Source: Stephanodiscus triporus
Taxonomy: Eukaryota > Bacillariophyta > Thalassiosirophyceae > Thalassiosirales > Thalassiosiraceae
Reading direction: 5' to 3'
NCBI GenBank assembly: GCA_036939755.1
Contig: JALLAZ010000289.1
Coordinates: 1 to 17,464 of the forward strand
DNA: 17,464 nt
Notes under the pieces: generated by a model
The model's database searches: none
The model's input: the letters and a program-made list of their open reading frames with translations, nothing else
What the model was told of the DNA's origin: nothing
Part shown: in pieces, positions 1-11,000 of the stretch
How positions within the stretch are numbered: position 1 is the stretch's first letter
Layout of the letters: the number at the start of each line of letters is the position of its first letter
Program-made: the position numbers and the translations under genes

Positions 1-120
1 TACATGCAGTTGGCTTGCTTAAATTAGCAGTGTTGGTTCCTGTGCATGCATAACACATCATTCTGGTGTTTGTTTGTGGTATGTACCCACTCTAGCATAT
101 TTGTGGTCCTAGTTACTGTC

Positions 121-146
121 ACCTAACTACCTAGCGGTAGGTAGGT
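121..146. repeat. Short inverted repeat (hairpin)
   Basis: The arms ACCTAACTACC (121-131) and GGTAGGTAGGT (136-146) are complementary except for one A/G mismatch, with a 4-nt TAGC loop. It lies about 310 bp upstream of the first gene's start. A role in regulation is not shown; it could be chance. Confidence 0.45.
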
Positions 147-196
147 ACAGATGCCTGGTGTATCGTACCGTAGTTATCAGTCACTCTATGGAACGA

Positions 197-210
197 TACC
201 TCTAGAGGTA
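197..210. repeat. 14-bp perfect palindrome
   Basis: TACCTCTAGAGGTA is a perfect palindrome centred on a TCTAGA core, in the upstream region of the first gene. It could be a dimeric factor-binding site. A similar 12-bp palindrome centred on CTAG is at 17100-17111, at the other end of the window. Function unknown. Confidence 0.4.
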
Positions 211-284
211 CGCAGATATGGGCGGGGATAGGGGGCGAGCCCACTATTCCCTCAACTCCAACGGTCGAAAGGAGCAGCGACGAT

Positions 285-467
285 ATGATTCCCGCCCCTC
301 AAAAATACATATGGAAATCTCAGAATAAAAGAATTTCCAATATCCACTGTATGCCGTCGGGGGAACCTCCTCCCCGCCCCCAAGCAAGGTTGTTGGTCGG
401 TATCGTACGATTGTTACTCCTCATTGACTCACCTGTGTCAGACAACCAAGAACAACGATGTCGGTGA
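285..467 (+). other. Upstream ORF overlapping the main start codon
   Basis: An ATG at 285 opens a 60-codon frame ending in TGA at 465-467, so it overlaps the main ATG at 458 by 10 nt in another frame. The peptide has no recognisable domain and looks like chance coding sequence. It would matter only if transcription starts upstream of 285, in which case it could reduce initiation at the main start. Not treated as a gene. Confidence 0.25.
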
Positions 468-1174
468 CCTTGGGCGAAAAGAGGGAGGGTCTCCTACCTG
501 CGCGCCGAATATCAAGCACCATGGAGTCATACGCACATGCATCCACCCAGGGAGGGAAGTCCGTTCGAATACTAGCATTGGCAAGTGGAATGGGATTGAT
601 GGCATGTTCGGTGGTATGGATTGTAGATCGGCGATTTTCTCTGCTGGAAATTGTCGCGTCGCTTGCTGCCTTCGCTGCGGGAATCTGTTCATTTGTATTA
701 GAAAGCAATCTCTCTATCTGTGAGGGTTTAAGGGAGAAGTTGGTCGCCAATGTTTCCATCTTTGGGAAAGTCAGTGGGAGGGGGTCGATGTATGCCTGCG
801 TTGGCATGCTTCAATGTGCTCTATTCCATACGCTGCAAGTCATTGCCGGATTATTTTCAGCGGCTGTTGGCATCTACATGATTAATCTTGGCCAAAATGC
901 CTCCGAATCACTATCGACATTGAGAAAATCCATCACAGACGAGAAGGCTCTGTTAAATGCCTTCCAGTCCAATGACAGCAACGGCGATGGGATTTTGGAG
1001 ATGTTTGAATTTGAAGGTCTGATTCTTGCGTTGGGGATTGAATTGGATGATGATGAATTGGGTGCTGCATTCGGCTCTATTGATGCGAACAACGACAAGA
1101 AGATATTCTATGATGAATTCAGGACTTGGTGGAAAGCATCCACCGCGGAGGCGGAAGTTGGTGTTGTTGCATAG
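458..1174 (+). CDS. Four-helix COPI_assoc-like membrane protein with two EF-hands
   Basis: Single-exon gene, 238 aa. The first half resembles the COPI_assoc family (PF08507, related to yeast Golgi protein Tvp15). Four hydrophobic segments lie at about 35-55, 60-81, 112-129 and 130-146, and an SGRG element (about 106-109) precedes the third, as in that family. The C-terminal half, likely cytosolic, carries two EF-hands. Loop 1 (173-184) has D, N, D, L and E at the ligand and core positions; loop 2 (209-220) has D, N, D, I and E but Lys in place of the usual central Gly. Inferred role: a Ca2+-responsive membrane protein of the Golgi or vesicle system. The ATG at 458 is the first in frame after a stop at 425-427; a second ATG at 521 (Met22) has a strong ACCATGG context and could be the real start, removing only a polar leader. 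The gene converges on the dynein gene, with about 270 bp between stop codons. The family call is from pattern, not from a search. Confidence 0.8.
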   Translation: MSVTLGEKREGLLPARRISSTMESYAHASTQGGKSVRILALASGMGLMACSVVWIVDRRFSLLEIVASLAAFAAGICSFVLESNLSICEGLREKLVANVSIFGKVSGRGSMYACVGMLQCALFHTLQVIAGLFSAAVGIYMINLGQNASESLSTLRKSITDEKALLNAFQSNDSNGDGILEMFEFEGLILALGIELDDDELGAAFGSIDANNDKKIFYDEFRTWWKASTAEAEVGVVA

Positions 1175-1444
1175 GATTGCATTCAGGAGGCGACCTGAAT
1201 CTCATTGGGCGATGTATAGTTTGTGTATGTTGAAGCGCTGGGCTTAATCCTTCGATGTCCGTGCTTTCTGTTGTTGAAAAGTCTACAAAGAATCACTTAG
1301 AAAGTTTAATCCAAGGAGATGATGAAAGATAGAGTACAATGAGCTGCCGTCAAACGTGTAAGGGTTAATGTAGGTAATTTTGGATTACTTCAACGGTCCT
1401 AGTCGTTCTCTGGGGTGTTCGCCATCGAGCACAGGAGATGTGAA
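1175..1444. other. Convergent 3' UTR interval
   Basis: The 270 bp between the stop of the EF-hand gene (plus strand) and the stop of the dynein gene (minus strand) hold no plausible ORF of their own. Both 3' ends must lie here, so the two transcripts may overlap at their tails. No canonical AATAAA is visible on either strand. A perfect 7-bp-stem hairpin lies just after the first gene's stop, and a 14-bp repeat copies the end of the dynein coding sequence. Confidence 0.6.
1181..1200 (+). repeat. Perfect 7-bp stem hairpin in the 3' UTR
   Basis: ATTCAGG (1181-1187) and CCTGAAT (1194-1200) are perfect inverted repeats around a 6-nt loop, starting 7 nt after the TAG of the EF-hand gene. It would form a short RNA stem in the 3' UTR. 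Stability or processing roles are possible but unproven. Confidence 0.45.
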
Positions 1445-1461
1445 CTATGGGGTGTTCGCCA
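1411..1461. repeat. 14-bp direct repeat spanning the dynein stop region
   Basis: TGGGGTGTTCGCCA occurs at 1411-1424 and again at 1448-1461, 37 bp apart. Read on the minus strand, the upstream copy encodes the last dynein residues (ANTP, just before TAG at 1445-1447) and the second lies in the 3' UTR. The offset is not a multiple of three, so readthrough would not repeat the peptide. It looks like a small local duplication. Confidence 0.6.
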
Positions 1462-2012
1462 ACAAGCATGCACCGCGTAGGATCCAGTGATTTGGTGGCT
1501 TGTCTTCCGTGCAGCGGAGGTTCGCATAGAATATGAAGTACTTGTCAGTACGAGATGCATACTTGTATACTGGCGTCTCGTACGGTCCAATATTGCCAAA
1601 TTGATCCTTCCTGGACTTCTCCTCCAATTTTCTCTCCACGGCAGTGACATGCAGCACCGGCAGTGGAGCGAACAATTGTTTTGGCGCAGATTCCCCTAAG
1701 CTCGACTCTTGACGGGACCAGGCTGCACCATCAAGGTACAGACCGTGGATGTAAATCCCTTCCTCTGGAGGGGACTTGACTTGCTCAAATCGCTCAAAGT
1801 TCGTGACCTCCGTGTGATAAACAACGTCATTCAGCGCCCATTTCTGTGCTTTATGTTTCCGTGTCACCTCCTGTTTCATCGCTGTCAAACAGCCGTTGGG
1901 GTTGAAGAACCCCGTCAGCCAAAAACTATTTGGACGTCCGTTGTTCAGCCATGCCCGGTACTGATTGTCTCGATTGAGCAACGACGTAAACCATAGGCCC
2001 AAATTCGGCAGC
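1445..2012 (-). other. Dynein exon 4 (residues 4423-4610, C-terminus)
   Basis: It encodes the rest of the C-terminal domain: RPNSFWLTGFFNPNG, the TAMKQEVTRKH segment, SPPEEGIYIHGLYLDGAAW, LPVLHV, and the terminal HWILRGACLLANTP before TAG (1445-1447). The order and the end point, a few residues after the HWI.RG motif, are as expected for a complete axonemal heavy chain. Confidence 0.93.
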
Positions 2013-5000
2013 CTTGAGAGAGAGACAGAGAGAGATGAGCAATGAGACACAAAAACGAAAAGTCTCGATTGAGCAAACGGTGTTCGCACGGACATACCGC
2101 CACGAGAATTCGTCTCCGGTAAGAGTGTTCTCCCAATAATAGGGTACTCTGGCATCAAACACGCTGTCAAGAGTTTCCTGAAGCTCCGCTGTCATTACAA
2201 CCTCACCCTTAATGGCCAACTGCAATTGGGTGAGGGTGAATCGCACCTTGGAAATGACGTTTTGGAATCTCTGTATTTCTTGGAAGAGAAATATATTCAT
2301 CGGGATAGCCATCCCGCCCAGCTTCTTAATCTTCGATTTGTACTCATCTTCCTCATAACTCTCTGGCAAACGTTTCAGTAGTTCGGATGCCTTTTCATAG
2401 ATAACGTCTTCCCTAGATACACCACCATCACCCCCACCGCCCTTGGGTTGCGTCTCACCAAGAGTTCTGAACAGGGATGTTGCCTCCTTGACGGAAAAAG
2501 TCAGATCGGCGTTGGGGTGAAGACCAAATATTTCAGGCGACTCGTTCTCAGGCAGCCGTTCGATATACTTTCTACAGTCTGCATGCTCCGAGCAGGCTGG
2601 CACGGTGTACTGAAAATCATTTGATATATGTAGAACAGGTGATGCGGGATTATATGTGTATCCTTCTTGGCATGTCCTCTCCGTTAGCCATTCCTTCGTG
2701 TACGTTCTGAACAATCTTACATCCAAGCTGTCGGTGATCTTTCCGCCATACTGCACATCTGAAACCATGTACCTGAACAAAAAAGACAAAAAAGAGACGC
2801 ATATTATGATGAATAATGACTTTTGAACACGTCTTCGCAAGCATGGAAGCCATCCGCGAACTTACTGAAAGGTACCCCAACTAATTTCTCCGTTGTATAG
2901 ATGCTTCTCCAAGAACAGCATGCAGCTTTGGAGATCGCCGTTATTATATTCGTATGGTATGCACCATCCCAATGGTCCAAACTTACGACGCTCCTGTACA
3001 ACACTGTGAAGAAAGCACAACGCAAACAGCAGCTGTCTCCACTGCGCTGTCTCGACTCGTTCCAGGCGATCTTGATCTACCATGATGCCGGGTGTGTAAC
3101 TTCTTAATAGGCCTGCTCGAAGACCTGCTGGGGGGTCATTCGTAACCTTGGAGCACATTTGTAGCAAGCCCAGAGGAAAATCTGGATGCGGCAGAGCTGT
3201 GATGAACAAACGGAAACCCGGCGCCATGCCGCCTTTCAACTTATTGATTATTGACTCCATATCGTTCATCAGGCCCAGCCCAAGCTCACAATTCTGTAGC
3301 AAAACCCATGTTCCGTTCACAACACCTGCATTAATAGCTTTCAAGCCAACTGGCTCCTGACCCTCTCCCAAAGAGATCACGGCAGGAGCAAGGAGTTTCT
3401 TCTTTCGGCATAGCTCAATGATACTATCAGTTGGGTCAGCACCTCGACTGAGGAGGAAGATCACAGGCACCTCTGGGACCATCTCATTGTAGACGTTCTC
3501 AATTGTGTCTGTTACAGGGTCCACGAAGGCTGGTCCCATTTCTCTGGTATTCCGAATGAATTCTTTGCACATGAGAATGCTCCTGTCCACGCGGAGAGAT
3601 CTGACAAGGAGAAGCTTGAGGAAGGGGCCGATGTCAGCTTGGTCTTTCAGCCTTTGATCGTAGTTCGGTATTGGCACTTCTTCTGGCTGATTCTCTTCGT
3701 ACCACTTCTTCCACATGCTTTCGTTGGACACCATCTCGTCAACGAGGTTGGAGTAAAACTTACTGGCGTCGCGCAGTTGAACAAGGTTGAGCCATACTTC
3801 ATTGCTCATCCACTGGAAGGGCTTCCTTTGAACGCCATTGATATCGAGCGCCGCACCTCCTCTCAAGAAAAGCGTGACATCGCTGCTCTTGAGGTGACCT
3901 GCTGTCACCAGGATTTTCAGCGTGACCAGAAGAACAAACGTCAGTTTGTCTTGCTCATAGAGGCCACGGTTGATGTAGCGATATGTAGTATAGGTCATGG
4001 TTTCAATTATGTTCGATACTCGCTTGCTCGCCAGCGTTGCCTTCTCTGCCTTGTCTATAGATCCCATGAAAAGGTCGAGGAATTGAGTGAGGCTCGTTTG
4101 GTACATGACATTGACCAAACTCATTTCGACTATGCTGAAGTACAGTACCGATCCCCTGGTAGCCGCAGGACGAAATTGTTCGCGCTTCTCTGCAATGTTC
4201 GACCTCGTTTCGTCGGCTGCGACTAGTTTTGCATTGACCTCTGCTGCTTTTGCCTTCGTATTAGCCAGCACAGAAACGAGTTCTTCGTCATCTAGGAGAT
4301 CACCAGTATTACTAGTCAAGCGCTCCAAGAGACTCGCATCAAGCAGCATCAGACTCTTTGTGTTCGCGTTCACTTGTTCGAGCACTTGTGTCAGCTGCTC
4401 CTCGAGTGCTTTTTGCTCCTTGCTGATGACCTTTCCTAACAGCTGCTCTTCCAACCCCTTCTGCGTGACTGTAAAGTTGATCAACGTTGTCTTGGCTTGC
4501 AGCTCTGGGCTGAAACTTGGATTGGGCAACCTCGTAATGAAATACATCTTGAACCTGGGATCATAGTCCATCATTTTATCGCTCACATTGATGTACATTC
4601 TGGACCCCTTCTTTACAATTTCCCTTGTCAGGACAGGGTCCAACATTGGGTCGATTTCATCTTCCACTCCAACAATAATGAGGCTCTTGCCTTCTCCCAT
4701 GCAGTATTCTAACTTGTCCTTGAGCTTTGGATCTGATAACTCAACCACATTCTGTCCATTCCAAGTCGGAAGATTTGAGCGCTCCTTGTTTTTGATCCAA
4801 CTGAGTGCCTGACCTTGTGGATCAATCAATAAGGGGAATCGTGTGCTGCTTGTCACGAGGATACCATTTTGAGTTGAAAGTGGATCTGTCGGAAGCCCGT
4901 TCACGTTCCAATCGCCAATCGTCCCAGCATCAGCCAAAAAGGAGATAACGTCAAGATTGCGAGTGACTGGCACTTTGCGTGCATCGCAATCAGCGGTGAA

Positions 5001-8000
5001 TTTCTCGTTGATGATGTAATTCCTGAAATGCTGGTTAAATGGGCCGCAGTAGCTCATGAAAGCACAACCGATTGCACAATCACCGACCAAACGCTCCTTT
5101 TGATCACTAAAGTGGGATGCGTCCTCGGTCCATCTAGCACGTTCTCCGGCCAGTCCATTGATCAAGGCAGACGCTTGGCTCATTTTCTTCTGCAAAGACA
5201 TGGCTCCTTCTTCGATGATGCGTTTCTTTCCCATTTGTTCGTCAAACAGCCTCTGAAGGTCGGTGAGCTTCTCGTTGCACGCTGCCAATCTACCCTCTGC
5301 GGAAAAAAGAGCTTTGTTCGCGGCCTCCATCTGTCCTTCGGCCATTGCTAAGGCTTCCAACTTTGGCTTGACAATTTTGCTGGCCTCGTGATAATATTTC
5401 ATGGCTCGAACATATGTACACAAACCCTCCGCTGCAGTACTAGCGTTTTTAGCGACCGACGGTGAAAATTGTTCCACCTCAATGTACACAGCCAAAAACT
5501 CAATCGTCTCATCGTTCATCAGATCCTTTCCTTTATTTCCAAATTCAACGAGCTGGCCCAGAAAGTTCGGATTGCTCATCATTTGGAGCGCCTGCTTGAA
5601 GCTCGGTTCAAACCAATTAATTTCTGTCTTCGCGATAGTGATTTTTTTGGGCTGGACGCTACTGAGCGGAAGTTGGAACAGAATGAGGACACAATCAAAA
5701 ACGAGCTTGATGATGTCACTTGGGTTGGCCAGTTTCTTGATCTCTCCGATATGGGCTGGCTTGATGCTGTCAATGGCAGCATTCGCCTCGTCCACAAATG
5801 GTTGGGCTTTAGCCAGATCGTTCGTACAGCTTTCTTTCTCGGATGCGATTCTCGCAGCATCCGCCTCGCATCTAGCCTTAATACCCGCCACTTGCTCGCC
5901 TTCGGTCTTTGCCTCTGTAGAACTGATTTCGAGACTTTTCAACATCTTGTTAGTGCTTACAGTCGCCTCTTCGAGTTTCACCTGCTCAGCGGCTAGGACT
6001 ACCTTCATCGCCTCGACATCCTTGGCACCTTGAATAAGTTTGTCGAGTCCGAGCTTAACTCGACTCTCTTTCTCTTTCAGGGCAGCAAGTTTCTCTCGAT
6101 ACATTGACTTGTAGGCGGCGATGAAACTTAGATAACTCTTGGGCGTCTGATACACCTGTCGTCTCATGCTACGGAAGTATTCGTCGCAGACGTCGGTTAT
6201 CATTTTGTGGACCATGCCCATGTGAGTCGTTAACGATTTCTTGACATCTTCCGAACAATCAAGTGGGAAGTCCTTGATGAAACCGTGGCTGACGCTCACC
6301 AGAGCATCTTCCGGCCATGCCAAAAACCAATCAATAGTAGGATTGCTGATCAAGCCCGGGAACTTGCGCGCCCTAGTGGGAAATTTAGGATTCATCGGAG
6401 ACATACAAACGACAATGTGCAAATTGTCTCGAACGCAGTCAGTGAAGTATTGCTTCAAATTGTCTGGTGTTTCCTCTTTGTCTGGACGCTCGCGCAGAAA
6501 GTCTTGGCGTAGGTCGGATGTCATTGCCATCATCTCATCCTTCGCGAATAGACCCGGCACCTCTCCAGTTGAGAGAATTGAGTTGATGGTTTCTAGGAAT
6601 ACTTCGTCCTTGATTTCACTCTCAGTGAATAGGAATGTCGTTGGCTGGCGCTTGTGGCCCGCATTTTTATACAACATGCGAATGTCATCCATGAAAGCAC
6701 TTCTATTGTACTGTTTGGTGAGAGTTATTTGAAAGCACATCGCTCTGGAAATATACGAAGCCAAGCGCGTCAAGCTTTGTTTACCGCTCCCTCCGACGCC
6801 AACGAGCAGTGCGCTGCCTCGTGGCATCTCAATCAGCCTGCTGATCCTCAGCATGTGCTTCAAGGCATCCTCGAACAAGACGAGCTCCATCCGTTTCGAA
6901 GGATACTGCTCATTGTATTTGTCAAGGAACATACACGCACGTTCGCGGATCAGCTCTAACGTCCCGCCATCTTCATAAACCTTTGGGGCTTCTTGGATCA
7001 TGATCCCTTCTTCGTCGTAGATGTCATCGCGAAGGAAGCTAACCATGTACTTAGGAGTGGTACAAGCGGCGTTGTACTGGTCAGCTCCGAAAACATCCCG
7101 GCCGATTTCGGATATGAAGCCCTCGTAGCTATCCTTGTCTTTCATAGTAGCGAGTTTGTCGCTGAACACACGGTCACATTCGTGTCGCCATAGCCCGAGA
7201 ATCATATTCTGTGAAGAAAAGTCATTCAGATTGCCCTCCTTCGCACGAAAGCCGCCGGTGATGATCGACTCCTTCGGTGTGAACAGAATGCCTTGGAACA
7301 CCCTGCTCAAGTCCCGCATGTTGAATACATAGTGAAACTTGGCAGGAGTGGGTAGCATCTTGGACTTCATTACTCTCCACAGGCGGATCGTAGCGTTCGT
7401 GAGCTTTCCCACGACATCCAGTGTTGACGCATCAAAATCTTTGCTTGTGAAGTGGCCATCCAACATCTGGCCATAAATGTCATTGATACTTGTAATGCTT
7501 GGAAGGACAAGATTGAATATGAAAAAGTTTCTCTTGAGACGATTGGGGATATCGTTCTTGCCTCCTCCTGGGTGTTGCATGGCTGCAAGGTATTGCAAGT
7601 CCTCGCATGTCTTGAAATCGCCCCTCTTATCTTTATCAAGGAAGTAGAAACCACCGCACTCAATTGCTAGTCTCACCAGCTCCAACGTTGTCTGGTCCCC
7701 CCATTTATTGACTTCTGGCATTGATATATCATCGAAGAATATTGTCATCTTCTTGCCGTTTGGCGGACCAAAGTTCTTACCACCCCTCTTGTCCAGTTCA
7801 GCTTCAATCGCATACTGAGCCATGCCAGGAGTAGTTGCCGATGAAAAGTTGATCCGTTTCGTAAGCATGGTGTTCGGATCTTGCTGCGCAAGGAACATGA
7901 GCTGTGTACTTGTCTTTGCTGTGCCCTCTGCTCCTACCACGAGAACTGCCCCCTTCTGACGGTGAATAGTCCTAATGATGTGCTGCGCTCGAGTAGAGTC

Positions 8001-11000
8001 CATGGTGGGGACGAGAAGGTTCGAAAAATTGAGCTTTTTACCCTCCGGGTATGTCCACGTTGGAGGCTTCCATTTTTCCCACTCGCCAGTAGTTGAATTG
8101 ACGAAGTACTCATATATGGTCTCTCCTTCTTCGACTGACGGCATCATGTTAGCGTCATCTCGCCTTCGCAGCCAGTTGTCGAATTTCATTCTATCCTCTG
8201 CTTCCAACAAGGCACCCACACTCCAGCAAAGGCAGTACACAAATATTCTCTCCAGTGCCTTGGTGTTATTGCTGCCGATGAAAGCGCAACCGGATCCCTC
8301 GGTCAAGCCTTGGAATAGTTGTGTGAAACTAGATATTCTTCCCACACGCCCCTCCTTCATCACCTCTGAGGTATTTCGCTGCAAGAAATCGAAACAAGGG
8401 CCTGGGTCTGATGGAGTACTGGTGCCTATCCATTTATCAATCATCGACCGCAGGAATGCCTGGTGATCGGCATTCGACCTCTTACGGACCCAAGCCTCTA
8501 ACACTGGACCCCAATCTAGGTCGGTCTCACTGACATAGATAATTCCAGCACGAGATACGGTTGCCGGGGATGCGTTCACAAGCGTTTCCACCTCAAACAT
8601 TATCTTCACATTATCTGTCATAGGGATGCGGTCGCCGTTGGCAAGTGTGAGGATCCTGTTATCATCTAGCACAGTGTTGAGATCTTCGATCCAAATCGCA
8701 TCCACGGGTCCATCTGCGATGATCCATGTATTGAACGCGTTGTTTCTATTGTTGTATTTGGCCCATATTGCCGCGAAGACTCCGGTCGTCCACTCTCCGC
8801 TCATTGGATCACTCTCCCCGTACATTTCCTGAGCCCGGATGGCTTTGGGATTGAAGCGAATATCTTTGTATTGTACTCCTTCGCTCTCTTGCAGTGTGTC
8901 CTTCAGGCATTTGAAGATACACGATTTGCCACCCCCCGACGGCCCAACGAGCATGATTCCGTGCCTTACTTTTGTTGTCTCGTAAAGTTGCTTCACCTTC
9001 AAGACCCAGTCATCGTGATGTACCAGGCCATACTTCTCAACGACAGTCTTGAGGATTCCTTCTTCTTTCGGATAGTCGCCCTTTGGTGGTGGGTTCATTC
9101 CGGGGAAGAGGTCAGCCAAAAGCGACAGGAATAGCGGGACGTCTTGAGCAACAAGCTTGGAAAGGTTCATGTCTCGAACGGTCCTGTACACAAGGAGTGA
9201 CTCCTGCTCCTCCGTATTGGTACGCTTCGTGGCACCCATCGTCCTGAGAACGGAGAGGATATTGCGCAATCCCCAATCGTAGTGTCGCTGATTGCTCAGC
9301 TGCTCCTTGCATGTCGAGTACAAGGCAAAAAACTTTGCCGAGAGCAAATCGAATTCTTTGTACCCAACGGAACACATCTTGACCTTCTTGATGATCTGAA
9401 AATCTGGCACCATCATTGCAACGCCCCTAAAGAGTGCCTTGAGATTCTCCGGAAGCTCCTGTCGCCCAGCGTAGCCGGGGTTCATCGTGATGAAGAATGC
9501 ACACACTGGCTTGAGAGCGACGTTTTGTGGATCTCCCGGAAACTGGAAGAACTCCAAGCCCTGCTTCTTTGCATTTTGAATGGCAAGAACTTGCTGCGCA
9601 ACGACCGACAAGACGGGCAGCTTAATGCGGTTGAACTCGTCAAAACAGCCCCAGAGACCTCCCTGGCACAAGCCCTTGAAAATCTTGGCCAAATCCGTGT
9701 ACCTCATTTGGTCAGTGCAATTGGTGACTACCACAAAGATTCCAAGCGTATTCCCCAGATCCTTCGTCGTCTCCGTTTTACCGGTACCAGCTGGACCGGC
9801 GGGTGCGCCGCCAAAATACATCCCAAGTGCTTGTGCCAGGGTAATGTAGCATTTGTCTGTAAGGGGGGTGATGACCAACCTCTCTTTTGCACCAAGATAT
9901 TCATACTGATAGTTGAAGTCGACGTCAGTGATGGACACCACGGTTGCACCATCGTTGCTAACGTCGTCCGATGCACTTGGCCGCCAGTAAAATCGAGCCT
10001 GTTTGAGCCAATCAAAGTCATTTGCATCGTGCACATTTTTGTTCTTGACCAACAGGGCCAGTTCGTTCGCAATGTCGCGTTGGTGAACATGGACGGTCAC
10101 CAACGTCTCGATCTTCTTCCTGTTCACTTTCGTTCCGAGATCCTGAAGGCACCAGCTCGACATTTCGGTCAAAATCTGAGACTGGCGCACGCTGTTATCT
10201 TTCATGGCATTCTTTTTACTGCCGCATTGTTCCAGGGCCGTCTGCGTTTCATAGGTCCACATTATTTGTACTGCCAAGAGAGAAAATTGGGCAATGTTGC
10301 TATCAACAAGTGGCCTGAGCTTGGCAAGATCGTTTTGGATTGCAAGCACTCCCGCAGAACATGACCGCGCATGGTCTTTCAGCGTCAGTCGCATAGTATG
10401 GACAAGGGTAGTGAGCCAATCTTCAATGTTACCCACGGCATTGACCGGATTGATGAATGGGACCACCTCGTGACCAGCCCCTCCATCGCCATGGATCTTG
10501 TAAATTATGGTCTTGTCTTTCTTGTCGTGCTCTACATATCGAACCGCGTCAAAGACATTCTCGTAATACTCGTTCATAGCCAACGGATCAGATCCTCGTG
10601 ATAGGATGGTGAGAAGCTTTGCATTGGAGACAAAGTAAAATCTCGGGAATGCCTTTTGTTTCTGTTCCAGATAGCCCTCAAGGGACTTTTGACACTTCTC
10701 GAGTTCGCTGTACATTGTGGGAAGGGTGTTTTGGAGAAGCTCGTTGGCGCAGCATTCCACCACGTTCCTACATTCGCTGGCTTTGGTCATGATCTTGGCC
10801 CAATCCTTATCCACCTTGGCAAACTTCTTGGCTTCCTTCGGCAGTTGCTTCGCAATGTCCCCGCCAGTAAACACCGATTCGAGTGCGCACCACATCAGTT
10901 GAACTTTGACCCAGCTCTCTAGCGTGTCGGAGGTTTCAGACAGCGACCCAAGGAGCTCTTGGGCGATGTTTCGGAGCGGCGCGACGTGCCTCATTGTAAG

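Larger units (their letters stand above)
1..457. promoter_or_regulatory. Upstream region of the EF-hand membrane protein gene
   Basis: No convincing gene lies here. Visible elements are GC-box-like tracts (GGGCGGGG near 219-227; CCCGCCCC near 291-298 and 373-381), an AATAAAAG stretch near 325-332 that could act as a weak TATA-like element, and several short hairpins and palindromes. A GTATCGTAC-like motif occurs at 160-168 and 400-408, with an inverted near-copy at 190-199. An ATG at 285 opens a 60-codon uORF that runs over the main start. The region probably holds the promoter and 5' UTR of the gene starting at 458, but no transcription start can be assigned from sequence alone. Confidence 0.4.

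Noticed and set aside
421..807. Minus-strand open frame opposite the EF-hand membrane protein
   Set aside because: Overlaps a well-supported plus-strand gene and shows no domain of its own.
1399..1650. 83-codon minus-strand frame over the dynein 3' end
   Set aside because: It is the other frame of the last dynein exon; the true frame carries the conserved C-terminal motifs and ends at 1445.
2016..2037. GA microsatellite as a separate repeat element
   Set aside because: On the minus strand it is the CT-rich polypyrimidine tract of dynein intron 3, so it needs no further explanation.
3639..4226. 195-codon plus-strand open frame opposite the dynein region between AAA5 and AAA6
   Set aside because: Antisense shadow of a conserved dynein segment; no independent evidence.
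5401..6033. 210-codon plus-strand open frame opposite the dynein stalk
   Set aside because: A Ser-rich shadow of the antisense stalk codons; no motif and no splice or promoter support.
9282..10364. 360-codon open frame on the plus strand opposite dynein AAA1
   Set aside because: It is antisense to the most conserved part of the dynein motor, has no recognisable domain, and its composition follows from the complementary codons.
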